Shown: positions 7,525 to 15,512, counted from the first letter of the stretch. The stretch: 25,541 nt of DNA from JAAYZQ01 sp034428935 (GCA_034428935.1 DAOUHB010000057.1:1-25541), one strand, 5' to 3'. Program-made: numbers and translations. The notes: a model not told the origin generated them from the sequence alone.

Positions 7525-9207
7525 CTAGTCCGTCGCCGCGAAAAACTCGGGTTGCGGTTTACCGTTGGGGGTGGTCGCAGGCAAGAGGCCAGGCCGGTAG
7601 GCAAAGGCCCGGGTGCCGTTGGTGACCCAAACCGTCTGCGCCGCTTCGTCCCAGATCTTTTGCATCTCGATGTACATCTCGGCCCGCTCTTCAGGATCCA
7701 GTGTCACCATGGCCTCGTAGTGCAGCCGGTCGAATTCCTCATCGCACCAGCCCTGCGAATTCCACACGCCCACCTGGTCGCAGGTGAACCACATGGTGGC
7801 CCAAGCAGGATCGGGCTGCATGGAATAGCTGCTGACCAAGAGTTCGTTATTTTCTACCGCTTGGTCGCCAAAAGTTGCGGTCCAGTAGGTGCTGGAATCC
7901 ATAGGGTTGAGGGTTACATTAATGTTCACCTCAGCCAGGTTCTGTTGGATGATCTCGGCCCAGATCCGATCTTCGGTGGTATCCTGCAGGTCGAGGCGCA
8001 GGTCCAGAGATTCGAGCCCGGCCGCAGCCAGGTACTCTTTAGCTTTTTCCACGTCGCGTTCGTAACAGGGCGCCTCTTCCCAGTAGCCGATCAAACCACG
8101 GGGGATCAGAGCGCACGCCCGCTCAGCATTGCCCATGTACGCCGCCTGCAAAATGCTCGGCACGTCGATGCCATAGATCACGGCCCAACGCACGTTGGGG
8201 TCCTGAAGTTTGGGGTGCTGGACGTTCAACGCGAGCCAGTAGTAGCGCAGCGTGGGCACTGCGATGACTTCAAAGTTGGAATCGCTCTGAAATCGGTCGA
8301 TAGAAGCAATGCTGATCAGGCCAAAGTCCAGATCGCCGGCTTCCAGCGCCACTTCGGCGGCCTTGTCGTCTTCGATGGGGATCAGGTGGATTTCGTCAAA
8401 GTACGGTTCCTCTTTCCAATAGTCGGGGTTCTTTTTGAGGATGACCATCTGCTGGGGCTTCCACTGATCGAACATATAGGGGCCGGTGCCGATGATGTGG
8501 GTGGCAAAGGCTTCCATACCAATGTCCTCCACCCACTTTTTGCAGAGGATGGTTCCGCTGCCAACGGGCAAAGTCGAACTCCACAAGGGGGCAAAGGGCT
8601 CCTTGAGGTGAATGATGCCGTTGTACTTGTCGATGATCTCGACGTGATCCAGCGTGGCCCAGTCGTCCGCGTATGCAGCGTCCAGCTCGGGGTCGATGAA
8701 GCGTTCGTACGAGTACTTGACGTCCTCTGTGGTTAGCTCTCCATAGCCGTTTTGCCACATGACGCCCTCGCGCAGCTTGAAGCGGATCTGCAGGCCATCT
8801 TCCGACTGTTCGATCTCTTCGGCCAGTTCGTTGCAGAGTTCGTAAGAGTTCGGGCAGTAGCGGACCAGGCCATCCATCACGGCGTTGGCTACCACCGTAT
8901 CATTTTCCGAGATCTGGAAAGCGGGATCCAGGTTCTGAATATCCCCATAAAGCCGCACCCGCAGGATCTTGGGCTCCTCAGACGGAGCGGGCGTGGCAGT
9001 GACCACCGACTCGACGACCTCGGTCACAACCTTTTCCACGATCTGCGGAGTGCCTTCCACGATGACCGTCTCTTTGACCGTTTGCTCGACGACAACGGTT
9101 TCGACGACGGTCTTTTCGATCACTTGCGGTTCTGAAGTAGCCCCACAGGCAGCGAGCACCAGGCTAATAACGATGAGCAGGCTTGACAGCAACAGGATCT
9201 TTTTCAC
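7525..9207 (-). CDS. Family-5 extracellular solute-binding lipoprotein (DppA/OppA type)
   Basis: A 560-residue substrate-binding lipoprotein. Residues 1-20 form a lipoprotein signal peptide with lipobox L18-A19-A20-C21. A linker rich in Val, Thr and Glu follows (about 29-79, repeats such as 'VVETVVVEQTVKETV') and then 'ATPAPSEEP'; this style is typical of Chloroflexota binding proteins. The mature domain begins 'ILRVRLYGDIQNLDPAF' and has the family-5 hallmark 'GTGPYMFDQW' and 'NPDYWKEEPYFDEIHLIPI'. The start is GTG 9207 with an AGGAGGAG site about six bases upstream. It would catch the solute outside the cell and hand it to the permeases. Family-5 proteins bind peptides, opines, sugars or metal chelates, and adjacency to two MttB-like genes hints at a methylated amine or peptide. 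Substrate not determined. Confidence 0.93.
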   Translation of the reverse strand: MKKILLLSSLLIVISLVLAACGATSEPQVIEKTVVETVVVEQTVKETVIVEGTPQIVEKVVTEVVESVVTATPAPSEEPKILRVRLYGDIQNLDPAFQISENDTVVANAVMDGLVRYCPNSYELCNELAEEIEQSEDGLQIRFKLREGVMWQNGYGELTTEDVKYSYERFIDPELDAAYADDWATLDHVEIIDKYNGIIHLKEPFAPLWSSTLPVGSGTILCKKWVEDIGMEAFATHIIGTGPYMFDQWKPQQMVILKKNPDYWKEEPYFDEIHLIPIEDDKAAEVALEAGDLDFGLISIASIDRFQSDSNFEVIAVPTLRYYWLALNVQHPKLQDPNVRWAVIYGIDVPSILQAAYMGNAERACALIPRGLIGYWEEAPCYERDVEKAKEYLAAAGLESLDLRLDLQDTTEDRIWAEIIQQNLAEVNINVTLNPMDSSTYWTATFGDQAVENNELLVSSYSMQPDPAWATMWFTCDQVGVWNSQGWCDEEFDRLHYEAMVTLDPEERAEMYIEMQKIWDEAAQTVWVTNGTRAFAYRPGLLPATTPNGKPQPEFFAATD

Positions 9208-9311
9208 TTCAACTCCTCCTATTTCATGTGCATTCCGGCCACGTCCGACAACCTCTTTCGAGGGCCCTATTGATTTATGTCATCCCCCTTTCTCCTGTGG
9301 TGGGGCAGCCA

Positions 9312-10739
9312 TCAGCTGCCCATCAATTCGCGGCGAGCCCGTTTCAGAATCTCGTCCAGGTGCCGATCCACATCCTCCGGCAGCGCCTTGGTGTGGGGGT
9401 GGCCCAGGATCTCCCGGGCCCTGGCGCGGGCCCGCTCCATGACGGCGGGTGCATCGGCGCCACGGGCACTGATGGCGGGGATCCATAGGGCGCCCTTGCG
9501 CATCTGGCGGGCGGTGTGCAGCGCGCCGACAAAGGCACCGCCGGCCGGGATGACTTCACGCATAACGTCGTAGGCCAGCGTTGTGTCGTTCACCTCCACG
9601 CCGGCCACGATATGCTTGATGAGGCTCACCAGCTCGTCGTCGATGACGGCAATCTCGTAGCCGCCCGCCAGGTTGCCGGCCATGCCCATCCCCGACAGCA
9701 GGTCCACGCCAGCCAGGGCCGGCACCAGGGCGTTGGACAGACGCTCGTAGGCGTGCTGGGCGTCCACGGTTGGCGAGCTGGTCGCCAGGCCGTAGCTATC
9801 GCAGGGCAATCCCAGCCGGTGGGCCAACTGGGCGGCGCAGGCCCCCGAAATGCCCACCTCCGGCCCGCCCCAGGCCGAGGTGGCCGTGCGGGGGTCGATG
9901 GGGCCGATGCGCGAGCAGTAGACCACCGGCACGCCGGGCCGCGCCGCGGCGGCCAGCACCAGGCTGGCCAGGACCTCGGCGTGCTGTTGGGCCAGGCAGC
10001 CGGCCAGGGTGACCGGGCCGGTGGCACCCAGCGACGGGGCAGGCAGCGAGTGAAAGGGCAGGCCCGATTCGGCCACGGCCAGGATGGCCCCTGCCACGTC
10101 GGCCGTGAAGCGCAAAGGGCTGACCGGCGAGACGCTGACCTGCATGCTGGGACGCGCCCGCAGCGCCTCCCGGCCGCCACAGCGGGCGGCGGCCATCTCT
10201 ACCAGGTAGGGCACGTCGTCAGGCCGGTCCACGGCCGAGGCCGACACCGGCTTATCGGTGTTGCGCAGCATGGCCGCCGTCGCCTCGACAAAGATCATGT
10301 CGGGGGGCACGTCCTGGGGGCCCACCAGGGGCGTGATCTGATCGACGTTGGGTAGGGCGTCCAGGAGGCGGGTGCTGTCGGCCACGTCCTGCAGGGTGGC
10401 CAGGCGCCGCTGGCCCGTGTGCAGGTCGAGGATAAAGGGCTGGCCGCCCCCGTTGTGAAAACGAACCCGGCCGTCGCCCAGGGTGAATCCCGGGCGGCCG
10501 TCGGGGCGCGGAAACTCGACGCCGGGGGTGACGTTGTCCAGCGCCCAGCGCACCACGTCGCCGGGGATGAGCGTCCGGCCCCCGGATACCTGGCAGCCCA
10601 TCCCGTGGAGCATCTCCTGTGCCCGGGCGTGTTGCAGCTCGATGCCCACCTCGGCCAGCAGGCGATGGGCCGTGGCTTCGATGCGGTCCAGGTCCTCGTC
10701 AGTCAGAAACGGCAGCAGCAAGCGATTCTTCTGGTACAC
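9312..10739 (-). CDS. MttB-family (COG5598) methyltransferase, pyrrolysine-free, copy 1
   Basis: A 475-residue protein of the trimethylamine methyltransferase (MttB) superfamily. Visible family features include 'IEATAHRLLAEVGIEL', 'RVRFHNGGGQPFILDL', 'DALPNVDQITPLVGPQDVP', 'SLGATGPVTLAG' and 'HTARQMRKGALW'. The frame has no internal TAG and ends in TGA, so it is not the pyrrolysine type. Characterised pyrrolysine-free relatives (MtgB, MtpB, MtcB) remove a methyl group from glycine betaine, proline betaine or carnitine and pass it to a corrinoid protein. The start is GTG 10739 with AAGGAG nine bases upstream. The lipoprotein gene follows after 104 bases. A paralogue alignable from end to end lies just upstream. 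The substrate and corrinoid partner are not encoded nearby, so methyl transfer is inferred from family. Confidence 0.85.
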   Translation of the reverse strand: MYQKNRLLLPFLTDEDLDRIEATAHRLLAEVGIELQHARAQEMLHGMGCQVSGGRTLIPGDVVRWALDNVTPGVEFPRPDGRPGFTLGDGRVRFHNGGGQPFILDLHTGQRRLATLQDVADSTRLLDALPNVDQITPLVGPQDVPPDMIFVEATAAMLRNTDKPVSASAVDRPDDVPYLVEMAAARCGGREALRARPSMQVSVSPVSPLRFTADVAGAILAVAESGLPFHSLPAPSLGATGPVTLAGCLAQQHAEVLASLVLAAAARPGVPVVYCSRIGPIDPRTATSAWGGPEVGISGACAAQLAHRLGLPCDSYGLATSSPTVDAQHAYERLSNALVPALAGVDLLSGMGMAGNLAGGYEIAVIDDELVSLIKHIVAGVEVNDTTLAYDVMREVIPAGGAFVGALHTARQMRKGALWIPAISARGADAPAVMERARARAREILGHPHTKALPEDVDRHLDEILKRARRELMGS

Positions 10740-10800
10740 CAGTGTACACTCCTTATGCCCTCGTCATGCGCAGCGCGGAGCCGTCGCACCCGGGTCTCCC

Positions 10801-10829
10801 CAACGCGCTGAAGCGCCAACCACAAACGG
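10801..10829. repeat. Single degenerate copy of the right-end repeat core
   Basis: The short gap between the two mttB-like genes contains GCGCTGAAGCGCC followed by AACCACAAAC. This matches the core of the array unit at 24961-25541 (GGCGCTGAAGCGCC then CACTACAAAC), in the same orientation. The rest of the unit is not recognisable here. It indicates a dispersed repeat family in this genome. Confidence 0.55.
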
Positions 10830-10841
10830 CGCCGCCGCGCC

Positions 10842-12263
10842 TCAGGCCCCGGACAGCTCGCGCCGGGCGCGGGCCGTGATCTCGTCCAGATGCCGCCTTG
10901 AGTCCTCGGAAAGGGGCTCCGCCTGGTGGCGGGCCAATATCTCTCGCGCCCTGGCGCGCGCCGCCTCCACGACCGCCGGTGCCTGGGCGCCGCGGGCGCT
11001 GATCCCCGGGACCCACAGGGCGCCCTTGCGCATCTGCCGGGCGGTGTGCAGCGCGCCCACGTAGGCCCCGTCGCCCCGGATGACCTCCGCCATGACGTCG
11101 TAGGCCAGCGTCGTGTCGTTCACCTCCACGCCGGCATGAACGCGACGGATCAGGCCCGCCAGCTCGTCGTCCACGACGGCAATCTCGAGGCCGGCGGTCA
11201 TGACATTCTCCGTGCTGCCCACCCCCGACAGGATGTCCACGCCGCCCAGGGCCGCCACCAGGGCGTTGGCCAGCCGCTCGTAACCGAACTGGGCGTCGAG
11301 GCGCAAGGCGCTGGTGCAAAAGCCATAGCTGTCGCAGGGCAGCCCCAGGCGATGGGCCAACTGGGCGGCGATGCCGCTGGACAGCCCCACCTCGGGACCG
11401 CCCCAGATCGAGACCGCCGTGTGGGGATCGATGGCGCTGATGCGCGAGCAGTACATGACCGGCGTGCCCGGCCGGGCCGCCCCGACAATGACCAGGCTGG
11501 CGAGGATCTCGGCGTGCTGTTGGGCCATGCTGCCGGCCAGGGTCACGGGGCCCGTTGCGCCCAGCGACGGAGCGGGCAGCGACAGGAAGGGCGCGCCCAG
11601 CTCGGCGATGGCCAGGATGGCGCCGGCCACGTCGCGGGTAAAGATCAGCGGGCTCACCGGCGAGGCGCAGAGGCACATGGGCGGCCGCGCCCGGAAGGCG
11701 TCCATGCCTCCGCAGCAGGCAGCCGCCATCTCGACCACAAAGGGCACGTGCTCGGCCTTGTCGATGGGCGCCGACCAGGTGGGCTTGCGGGTGTGGCGCA
11801 GCAGCACGTCGGTGGACGCCACGGTCAGCAGCTCGGGCGGCACGTCGTGGGGCCCCACCAGGGGGATGATCAGGTCGATGTTGGGCAGGGCATCGAGGAG
11901 GCGCGTGGCCCGGGCCACGTCGTCCAGGGTGGGCCGGCGCCGCTCGCCCGTCTCCAGGTCGAGAATAAAGGGCACGCCGCCGCCGCTGTGAAAGCGGACC
12001 TGCCCGTCGCCCAGGGTGCAGGCGGGCGAGCCGTCGAAATCGTAGAGGGTGCGGTAGGGCACGACCCTCTCCAGCCCCCGGCCCACGACGTCAGGAGGAA
12101 TAAAAACGCGGCCGGCATCCACCCGGCAGCCCAGGCCGTGCAACATTTCCACGGCGCGGGCATGGTCCAGGACAATGCCGACCTCGTCGAGCAGGCGATA
12201 GGCCGTCTTCTCAATCTCGGACACCGACCCTTCAGGCAGGATGTGGAGCCGGCTGTCGTGCAT
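10842..12263 (-). CDS. MttB-family (COG5598) methyltransferase, pyrrolysine-free, copy 2
   Basis: A 473-residue paralogue of the next gene. The two share 'SLPAPSLGATGPVTLAG', 'LAHRLGLPCDSYG', 'AGVEVNDTTLAYDVM' and 'HTARQMRKGALW' at equivalent places, so a tandem duplication is likely. They differ in a stretch expected near the barrel core: this copy has 'AACCGGMDAF...PPMCLCASPVSPL' where copy 1 has 'AARCGGREAL...PSMQVSVSPVSPL', which could mean different substrates. ATG 12263 is chosen because it matches the paralogue's N-terminus and has AAAGGGGGG about eight bases upstream; an ATG at 12308 would overlap the promoter region. Stop is TGA, with no internal TAG. It is the first gene behind the predicted promoter and dyad that follow the response-regulator gene. 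Methyl transfer from a quaternary amine to a corrinoid protein is inferred from family. Confidence 0.85.
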   Translation of the reverse strand: MHDSRLHILPEGSVSEIEKTAYRLLDEVGIVLDHARAVEMLHGLGCRVDAGRVFIPPDVVGRGLERVVPYRTLYDFDGSPACTLGDGQVRFHSGGGVPFILDLETGERRRPTLDDVARATRLLDALPNIDLIIPLVGPHDVPPELLTVASTDVLLRHTRKPTWSAPIDKAEHVPFVVEMAAACCGGMDAFRARPPMCLCASPVSPLIFTRDVAGAILAIAELGAPFLSLPAPSLGATGPVTLAGSMAQQHAEILASLVIVGAARPGTPVMYCSRISAIDPHTAVSIWGGPEVGLSSGIAAQLAHRLGLPCDSYGFCTSALRLDAQFGYERLANALVAALGGVDILSGVGSTENVMTAGLEIAVVDDELAGLIRRVHAGVEVNDTTLAYDVMAEVIRGDGAYVGALHTARQMRKGALWVPGISARGAQAPAVVEAARARAREILARHQAEPLSEDSRRHLDEITARARRELSGA

Positions 12264-12320
12264 AAGCAGTGCCCCCCTTTGTCGCACCCCATAGCAAGGC
12301 CGCCGCATCGCGGCCCGATC

Positions 12321-12329
12321 ATTTTATCA
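12321..12329 (-). promoter_or_regulatory. Extended -10 promoter for the mttB-importer operon
   Basis: On the minus strand, TGATAAAAT (12329-12321) is an extended -10 element (TG-n-TAAAAT). No good -35 is seen at 17-18 bases, which fits a promoter that needs an activator. Transcription would start near 12314, about 50 bases before ATG 12263. Confidence 0.45.
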
Positions 12330-12369
12330 CGGGGAACGGCGGGCCGCATCCCCGGGATCTGTTATCTTC

Positions 12370-12389
12370 TATGGCAGGAATTAGCCATA
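12370..12389. promoter_or_regulatory. Dyad TATGGC-N8-GCCATA, candidate regulator site
   Basis: A perfect 6-8-6 inverted repeat: TATGGC (12370-12375) and GCCATA (12384-12389). It starts six bases past the response-regulator stop and is centred about 65 bases upstream of the predicted start of mttB transcription, a usual distance for an activator. It could instead be a weak hairpin ending the regulator transcript, but no T-run follows. Confidence 0.4.
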
Positions 12390-12395
12390 TTGGGG

Positions 12396-13052
12396 TCAGG
12401 TCAGCTCGGCCAGCCCTGCGCGGAGGGCATACAGGGCGGCCTGGGTGCGATTTTCCAGGCGCAGCTTGGCCAGCACGCTGCTCACGTGCTTGTTCACGGT
12501 CCACTCGCTGAGGCAAAGCGCGTCGGCGATGCCCTTGTTCGACAGGCCCTGGGCCACCAGCCTGAGGACCTCCACCTCGCGGGGCGTGAGGAGGCTCTCG
12601 GCCAGGTGGCCGTCGTCCGGCCGGCCCAGGCGGCGGACCACCTGCCGGGTAATGGTGGGGTGCATGGCGAGCTTGCCCTGGTAGACGTCAAAGATGGCCT
12701 GGACCAGGTCGCTGGACGACGACTCTTTGAGCAGGTAGCCCAGGGCCCCGGCCTGGATGGCCCGGCTCACCTGCTCGTCTTCGGAAAAGCTGCTGAGGAC
12801 CAGCACCCGGGCGCCGGGATTCTGCTGCACGATCTGGGCGATGGCTTGCACCCCGCCCATGCGGGGCATCACCAGGTCCATGAGCACGACGTCGGGGGCC
12901 AGGAGGGCGGCCTTTTCCACTGCCTCCAGCCCGTCGGAAGCTTCGCCCACCACCGACATCTCGGGCCACGAGTCGATGAGGGCGCTCAACCCCTCGCGCA
13001 CCACGACGTGATCGTCTACGACGAGAACCCGAATCGGGCCTTGATCTGCCAT
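12396..13052 (-). CDS. NarL/FixJ-type response regulator (receiver + LuxR HTH)
   Basis: A 218-residue response regulator. The receiver domain (about 6-122) has the acidic pair D13-D14, phospho-acceptor D59 in 'LMDLVMP', S87 in 'VLSSFS' and K109 in 'YLLKES'. The C-terminal LuxR-type helix-turn-helix (about 149-213) starts 'LTPREVEVLRLVAQGLSNKGIA' and continues 'SEWTVNKHVSSVLAKL'. Phosphorylation by the upstream kinase should control DNA binding. ATG 13052 is chosen because it directly precedes the first receiver strand, and AGGA lies close upstream; the frame is open to 13130 with low-complexity sequence. It is 87 bases downstream of the kinase gene and probably co-transcribed. Its stop is 132 bases before the first mttB gene, whose upstream region holds a dyad that it may bind (inference). 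Confidence 0.93.
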   Translation of the reverse strand: MADQGPIRVLVVDDHVVVREGLSALIDSWPEMSVVGEASDGLEAVEKAALLAPDVVLMDLVMPRMGGVQAIAQIVQQNPGARVLVLSSFSEDEQVSRAIQAGALGYLLKESSSSDLVQAIFDVYQGKLAMHPTITRQVVRRLGRPDDGHLAESLLTPREVEVLRLVAQGLSNKGIADALCLSEWTVNKHVSSVLAKLRLENRTQAALYALRAGLAELT

Positions 13053-13101
13053 GTCGTCCTGGCTGCTGCTCCTTTCCGTTCTCCAGATTCCCCCGCGGCC
13101 C

Positions 13102-13135
13102 GGGCAGGGGCGAGCCCGGGGCAGGGGCAAGCCCG
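13102..13135. repeat. Two tandem 17-bp GC-rich repeats between kinase and regulator genes
   Basis: GGGCAGGGGCGAGCCCG (13102-13118) is followed directly by GGGCAGGGGCAAGCCCG (13119-13135), differing at one base. Each can fold on itself (GGGC with GCCC). They lie just downstream of the kinase stop on its coding strand and may act as a weak attenuator or mRNA stabiliser. No T-run is present. Confidence 0.6.
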
Positions 13136-13139
13136 GCCC

Positions 13140-15410
13140 CTACAGTCCATGGGGGCCGCCGGCGGACGGTTGGGCCGCCGGCAGGGGGACCGCCAGGCGG
13201 ACCGAGGTGCCGCGGCCCGGCGCCGAGCGGACCTCCAGGCAGGCCCCGAGGGCCGCGGCGCGCTCGCGCATGGTGGCCAGGCCCAGCCCGGCAGTCTCGG
13301 CCCCGGGGTCGAACCCCACGCCGTCGTCCGTCACGCTGACCTCCAGGTGGCCGTCGATGGCGTCCACAGCCACCCTGACCATCGCGGCGGAGGCGTGCTT
13401 GAGGGCGTTGTTCAGCGCCTCCTGGACGATGCGGTACAGCACCTCTTCGGTGCGCGGCGACAGAGAAAAGTCGCCCTCCACCCGCAGCTCGGCGTCCAGC
13501 CCGGCACTGGCCTCCACGGCGTCGAGGCGCTGCTGCAGGGCGCCGGCCAGCCCCTTCTCCTCCAGCTCCTGGGGGCGCAGCTCGTAGACCATCAGCCGCA
13601 TCTCTTTCAGAGCCTGCTGGGCCATGTTCTCCACCCGGGTCAGGTGGCGGCGGATGGAGGCCTGGTTCGCCTTTTCCGCCTCCTTTTGCGCCGCCCCGGC
13701 AAAGAGAATGATCGAGTAGAGGGACTGGTTCATGGCGTCGTGCACCTCGCGGGCCAGGCGGTTCCGCTCTTCGACGACGGCCAGCTCCTGGCTGCGCTCG
13801 TAGAGGCGCGCGTTCTCGATGGCCACGGCGATCTGGTCGCCCAGGCTCTGGGCGACGACCACGTCCTCGGGCCGGAAGGCGTGGGCGCTGGCGCTGAGCA
13901 GGTCCAGGGTGCCGACAATGCGCTTGCCAAAGCGCAAAGGGATGACCAGCTCGGCGCGGCAGTCGGGAAAGTGGGGATCGGGACGGAAAAGGGGCTCGCG
14001 GTGCACGTCGTTCGCCAGGAAGGCCTGGTTGGTGCGCACCACTTCGCTGTTGAGGCTGTCGGAGGCCAGGTCCAGCACCAGCTCGTGGGGCGGGGAGGCG
14101 CTGCTGGCCCGGAACACGAGCTGGTTGGATTCGTGGTCCACCAGGTAGATGTGCGCGGCATAGTAGTCAAAGGCGCTGGCGATGAGCTCGGTCACCTTGG
14201 CCAGGAGGGTATCGATGGCCAGGATGGAGGTCACCTCGCGGCTCACCTGGGCGCTCGTCTCCAGGCGCAGCGCCAGCCGCTGCAGCTCCTGGGTGCGGTC
14301 GGCCACGCGCCGCTCCAGGCCGGCGATGAGCTCGCGGAGCTGGTCGGTCATGCTGTTAAAGGCCCGCGCCAACTGGCCGATCTCGTCCTGGCGGTCGATG
14401 CGGGCATGGCGCTCCAGGTCGCCGGCGGCGATGGAGGTGGCCGTCTCGGCCAGGTTCTCCAGCGGCCGGGTGATGCCCCGCATGATGGCCAGCGACAGGA
14501 CCACGGCCAGCGCCAGTCCGGTCAATGCCGCCACCAGGTTGATACCCAACGTGGTCAGGATGACGCCCAGCGCATCCGACTGGTCCTGCTCCACAAAGAG
14601 CATGGCCTCCACGTCGGGCAGCCAACGATAGACGCCAATGACCGGCCTGCCGCCCAGGCCCGTGTAGGAGGCCGATCCGTGGGACTGGCTTGCCAGGGCC
14701 GCCCGGGCGCCGGACGTGACGCCCCCTTGCGGCGGTGAGCCGGCCAGCAGGTCCATCCCGCCGCCCAACAGGTAGGCCCGGCCGCTCTCGCCCAGGCCGG
14801 TGGTGTCGTCCAGGAGCGAGACGAGGGTATCGACACGTGCCCGCCCGGCGATGACGCCGGCCACCTCGCCGGTGCCGCTCATGACGGGCAGGGCCACCGT
14901 CACCTGCGGCGGCCCGGCTCCCTCGCCAAAGGGCAGCGTGGCAAAGCGGCCGTTGAGCCCCTGGCGGTAGTATTCCGCCGACCTGACGTCGCCGCCCTCG
15001 CCCGTCGCGTCCGAGTCCAGCACCACCTGGCCCAGGGTATCCATCAGCAGCAGCTCGTCCAGCATCGACGACTGGCCCGCGAAGGCGCGCAGGCGGTTGC
15101 GGACCGCCTTGTTGTAAAAGTCATAGTACAACTCGTCCTGCGCCAGGTCCAACACCACCCACATCCGCTCGTAGGCGCAGTCGGAGGTCGAGACGATGGC
15201 CAGCTCCTGGTGCAGCGAGTCCAGCCATTGGTGGATGGCCAGCTCCTTGGCGATGGCCACCGACTCCAGGCGCTCCAGCGTCTGCTTGCGCCCGTTGTAG
15301 ACGCCCACGGCGATGGAGCCGACCGCGGCGCTGGCCACGGGCAGCAGCGCGATGAGCACGAACGAGATCAACAGCCGTGTACGAAGGGTGCCAAACCCCT
15401 GTTTGAACAT
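13140..15410 (-). CDS. Membrane sensor histidine kinase (NarL-partner type) with HAMP and GAF domains
   Basis: A 756-residue membrane kinase. Membrane segment 1 (about 13-37) is followed by a large extracellular sensor region (about 38-287, Cache-like by layout). Membrane segment 2 (about 288-318) leads to a HAMP domain ('ITRPLENLAETATSIAAGDL' and 'DEIGQLARAFNSM'), a short coiled coil ('RVADRTQELQRLALRL') and a GAF domain (about 405-540). The HisKA_3 phospho-acceptor is H557 in 'RNRLAREVHDAMNQSL'. The ATPase domain shows an N box 'EALNNALKHA' and 'DDGVGFDP'. ATG 15410 has AGGAGA about six bases upstream and a good promoter at 15429-15457. HisKA_3 kinases pair with NarL/FixJ regulators, and one follows directly. 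The Cache-like outer domain suggests sensing of a small solute, possibly the one imported by the operon (inference). Confidence 0.92.
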   Translation of the reverse strand: MFKQGFGTLRTRLLISFVLIALLPVASAAVGSIAVGVYNGRKQTLERLESVAIAKELAIHQWLDSLHQELAIVSTSDCAYERMWVVLDLAQDELYYDFYNKAVRNRLRAFAGQSSMLDELLLMDTLGQVVLDSDATGEGGDVRSAEYYRQGLNGRFATLPFGEGAGPPQVTVALPVMSGTGEVAGVIAGRARVDTLVSLLDDTTGLGESGRAYLLGGGMDLLAGSPPQGGVTSGARAALASQSHGSASYTGLGGRPVIGVYRWLPDVEAMLFVEQDQSDALGVILTTLGINLVAALTGLALAVVLSLAIMRGITRPLENLAETATSIAAGDLERHARIDRQDEIGQLARAFNSMTDQLRELIAGLERRVADRTQELQRLALRLETSAQVSREVTSILAIDTLLAKVTELIASAFDYYAAHIYLVDHESNQLVFRASSASPPHELVLDLASDSLNSEVVRTNQAFLANDVHREPLFRPDPHFPDCRAELVIPLRFGKRIVGTLDLLSASAHAFRPEDVVVAQSLGDQIAVAIENARLYERSQELAVVEERNRLAREVHDAMNQSLYSIILFAGAAQKEAEKANQASIRRHLTRVENMAQQALKEMRLMVYELRPQELEEKGLAGALQQRLDAVEASAGLDAELRVEGDFSLSPRTEEVLYRIVQEALNNALKHASAAMVRVAVDAIDGHLEVSVTDDGVGFDPGAETAGLGLATMRERAAALGACLEVRSAPGRGTSVRLAVPLPAAQPSAGGPHGL

Positions 15411-15428
15411 TGGGCTCTCCTGGCACGC

Positions 15429-15457
15429 ATTATAGCACCGGGCGCGCAGGGGCGCAA
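15429..15457 (-). promoter_or_regulatory. Promoter of the sensor kinase operon
   Basis: On the minus strand, TTGCGC (15457-15452), a 17-base spacer, then a perfect TATAAT (15434-15429). The start of transcription would fall near 15422, leaving a leader of only about 12 bases that just includes the AGGAGA ribosome site. Confidence 0.6.
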
Positions 15458-15512
15458 GCCGGGCGGTGGGCCGCTTGGCGCGCTCCCAGGCACGCCATCA
15501 CACGCCCATAAG

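Noticed and set aside
9208..9311. Separate promoter for the solute-binding lipoprotein gene
   Set aside because: Only poor matches such as TTGTCG with CATGAA were found, so co-transcription from upstream is simpler.
10741..10750. Perfect palindrome AGTGTACACT before the first mttB copy as an operator
   Set aside because: It is only 10 bases, sits between ribosome site and start codon, and no second copy is seen.
9312..12263. Pyrrolysine-type MttB with readthrough TAG
   Set aside because: Neither frame contains an internal TAG and both end in TGA.
10926..14738. A 1270-codon open frame on the plus strand
   Set aside because: It lies antisense to both the second mttB gene, the regulator and the kinase, has low-complexity Gly/Arg/His/Gln-rich composition and no family likeness. 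It is a shadow frame of GC-rich coding DNA.
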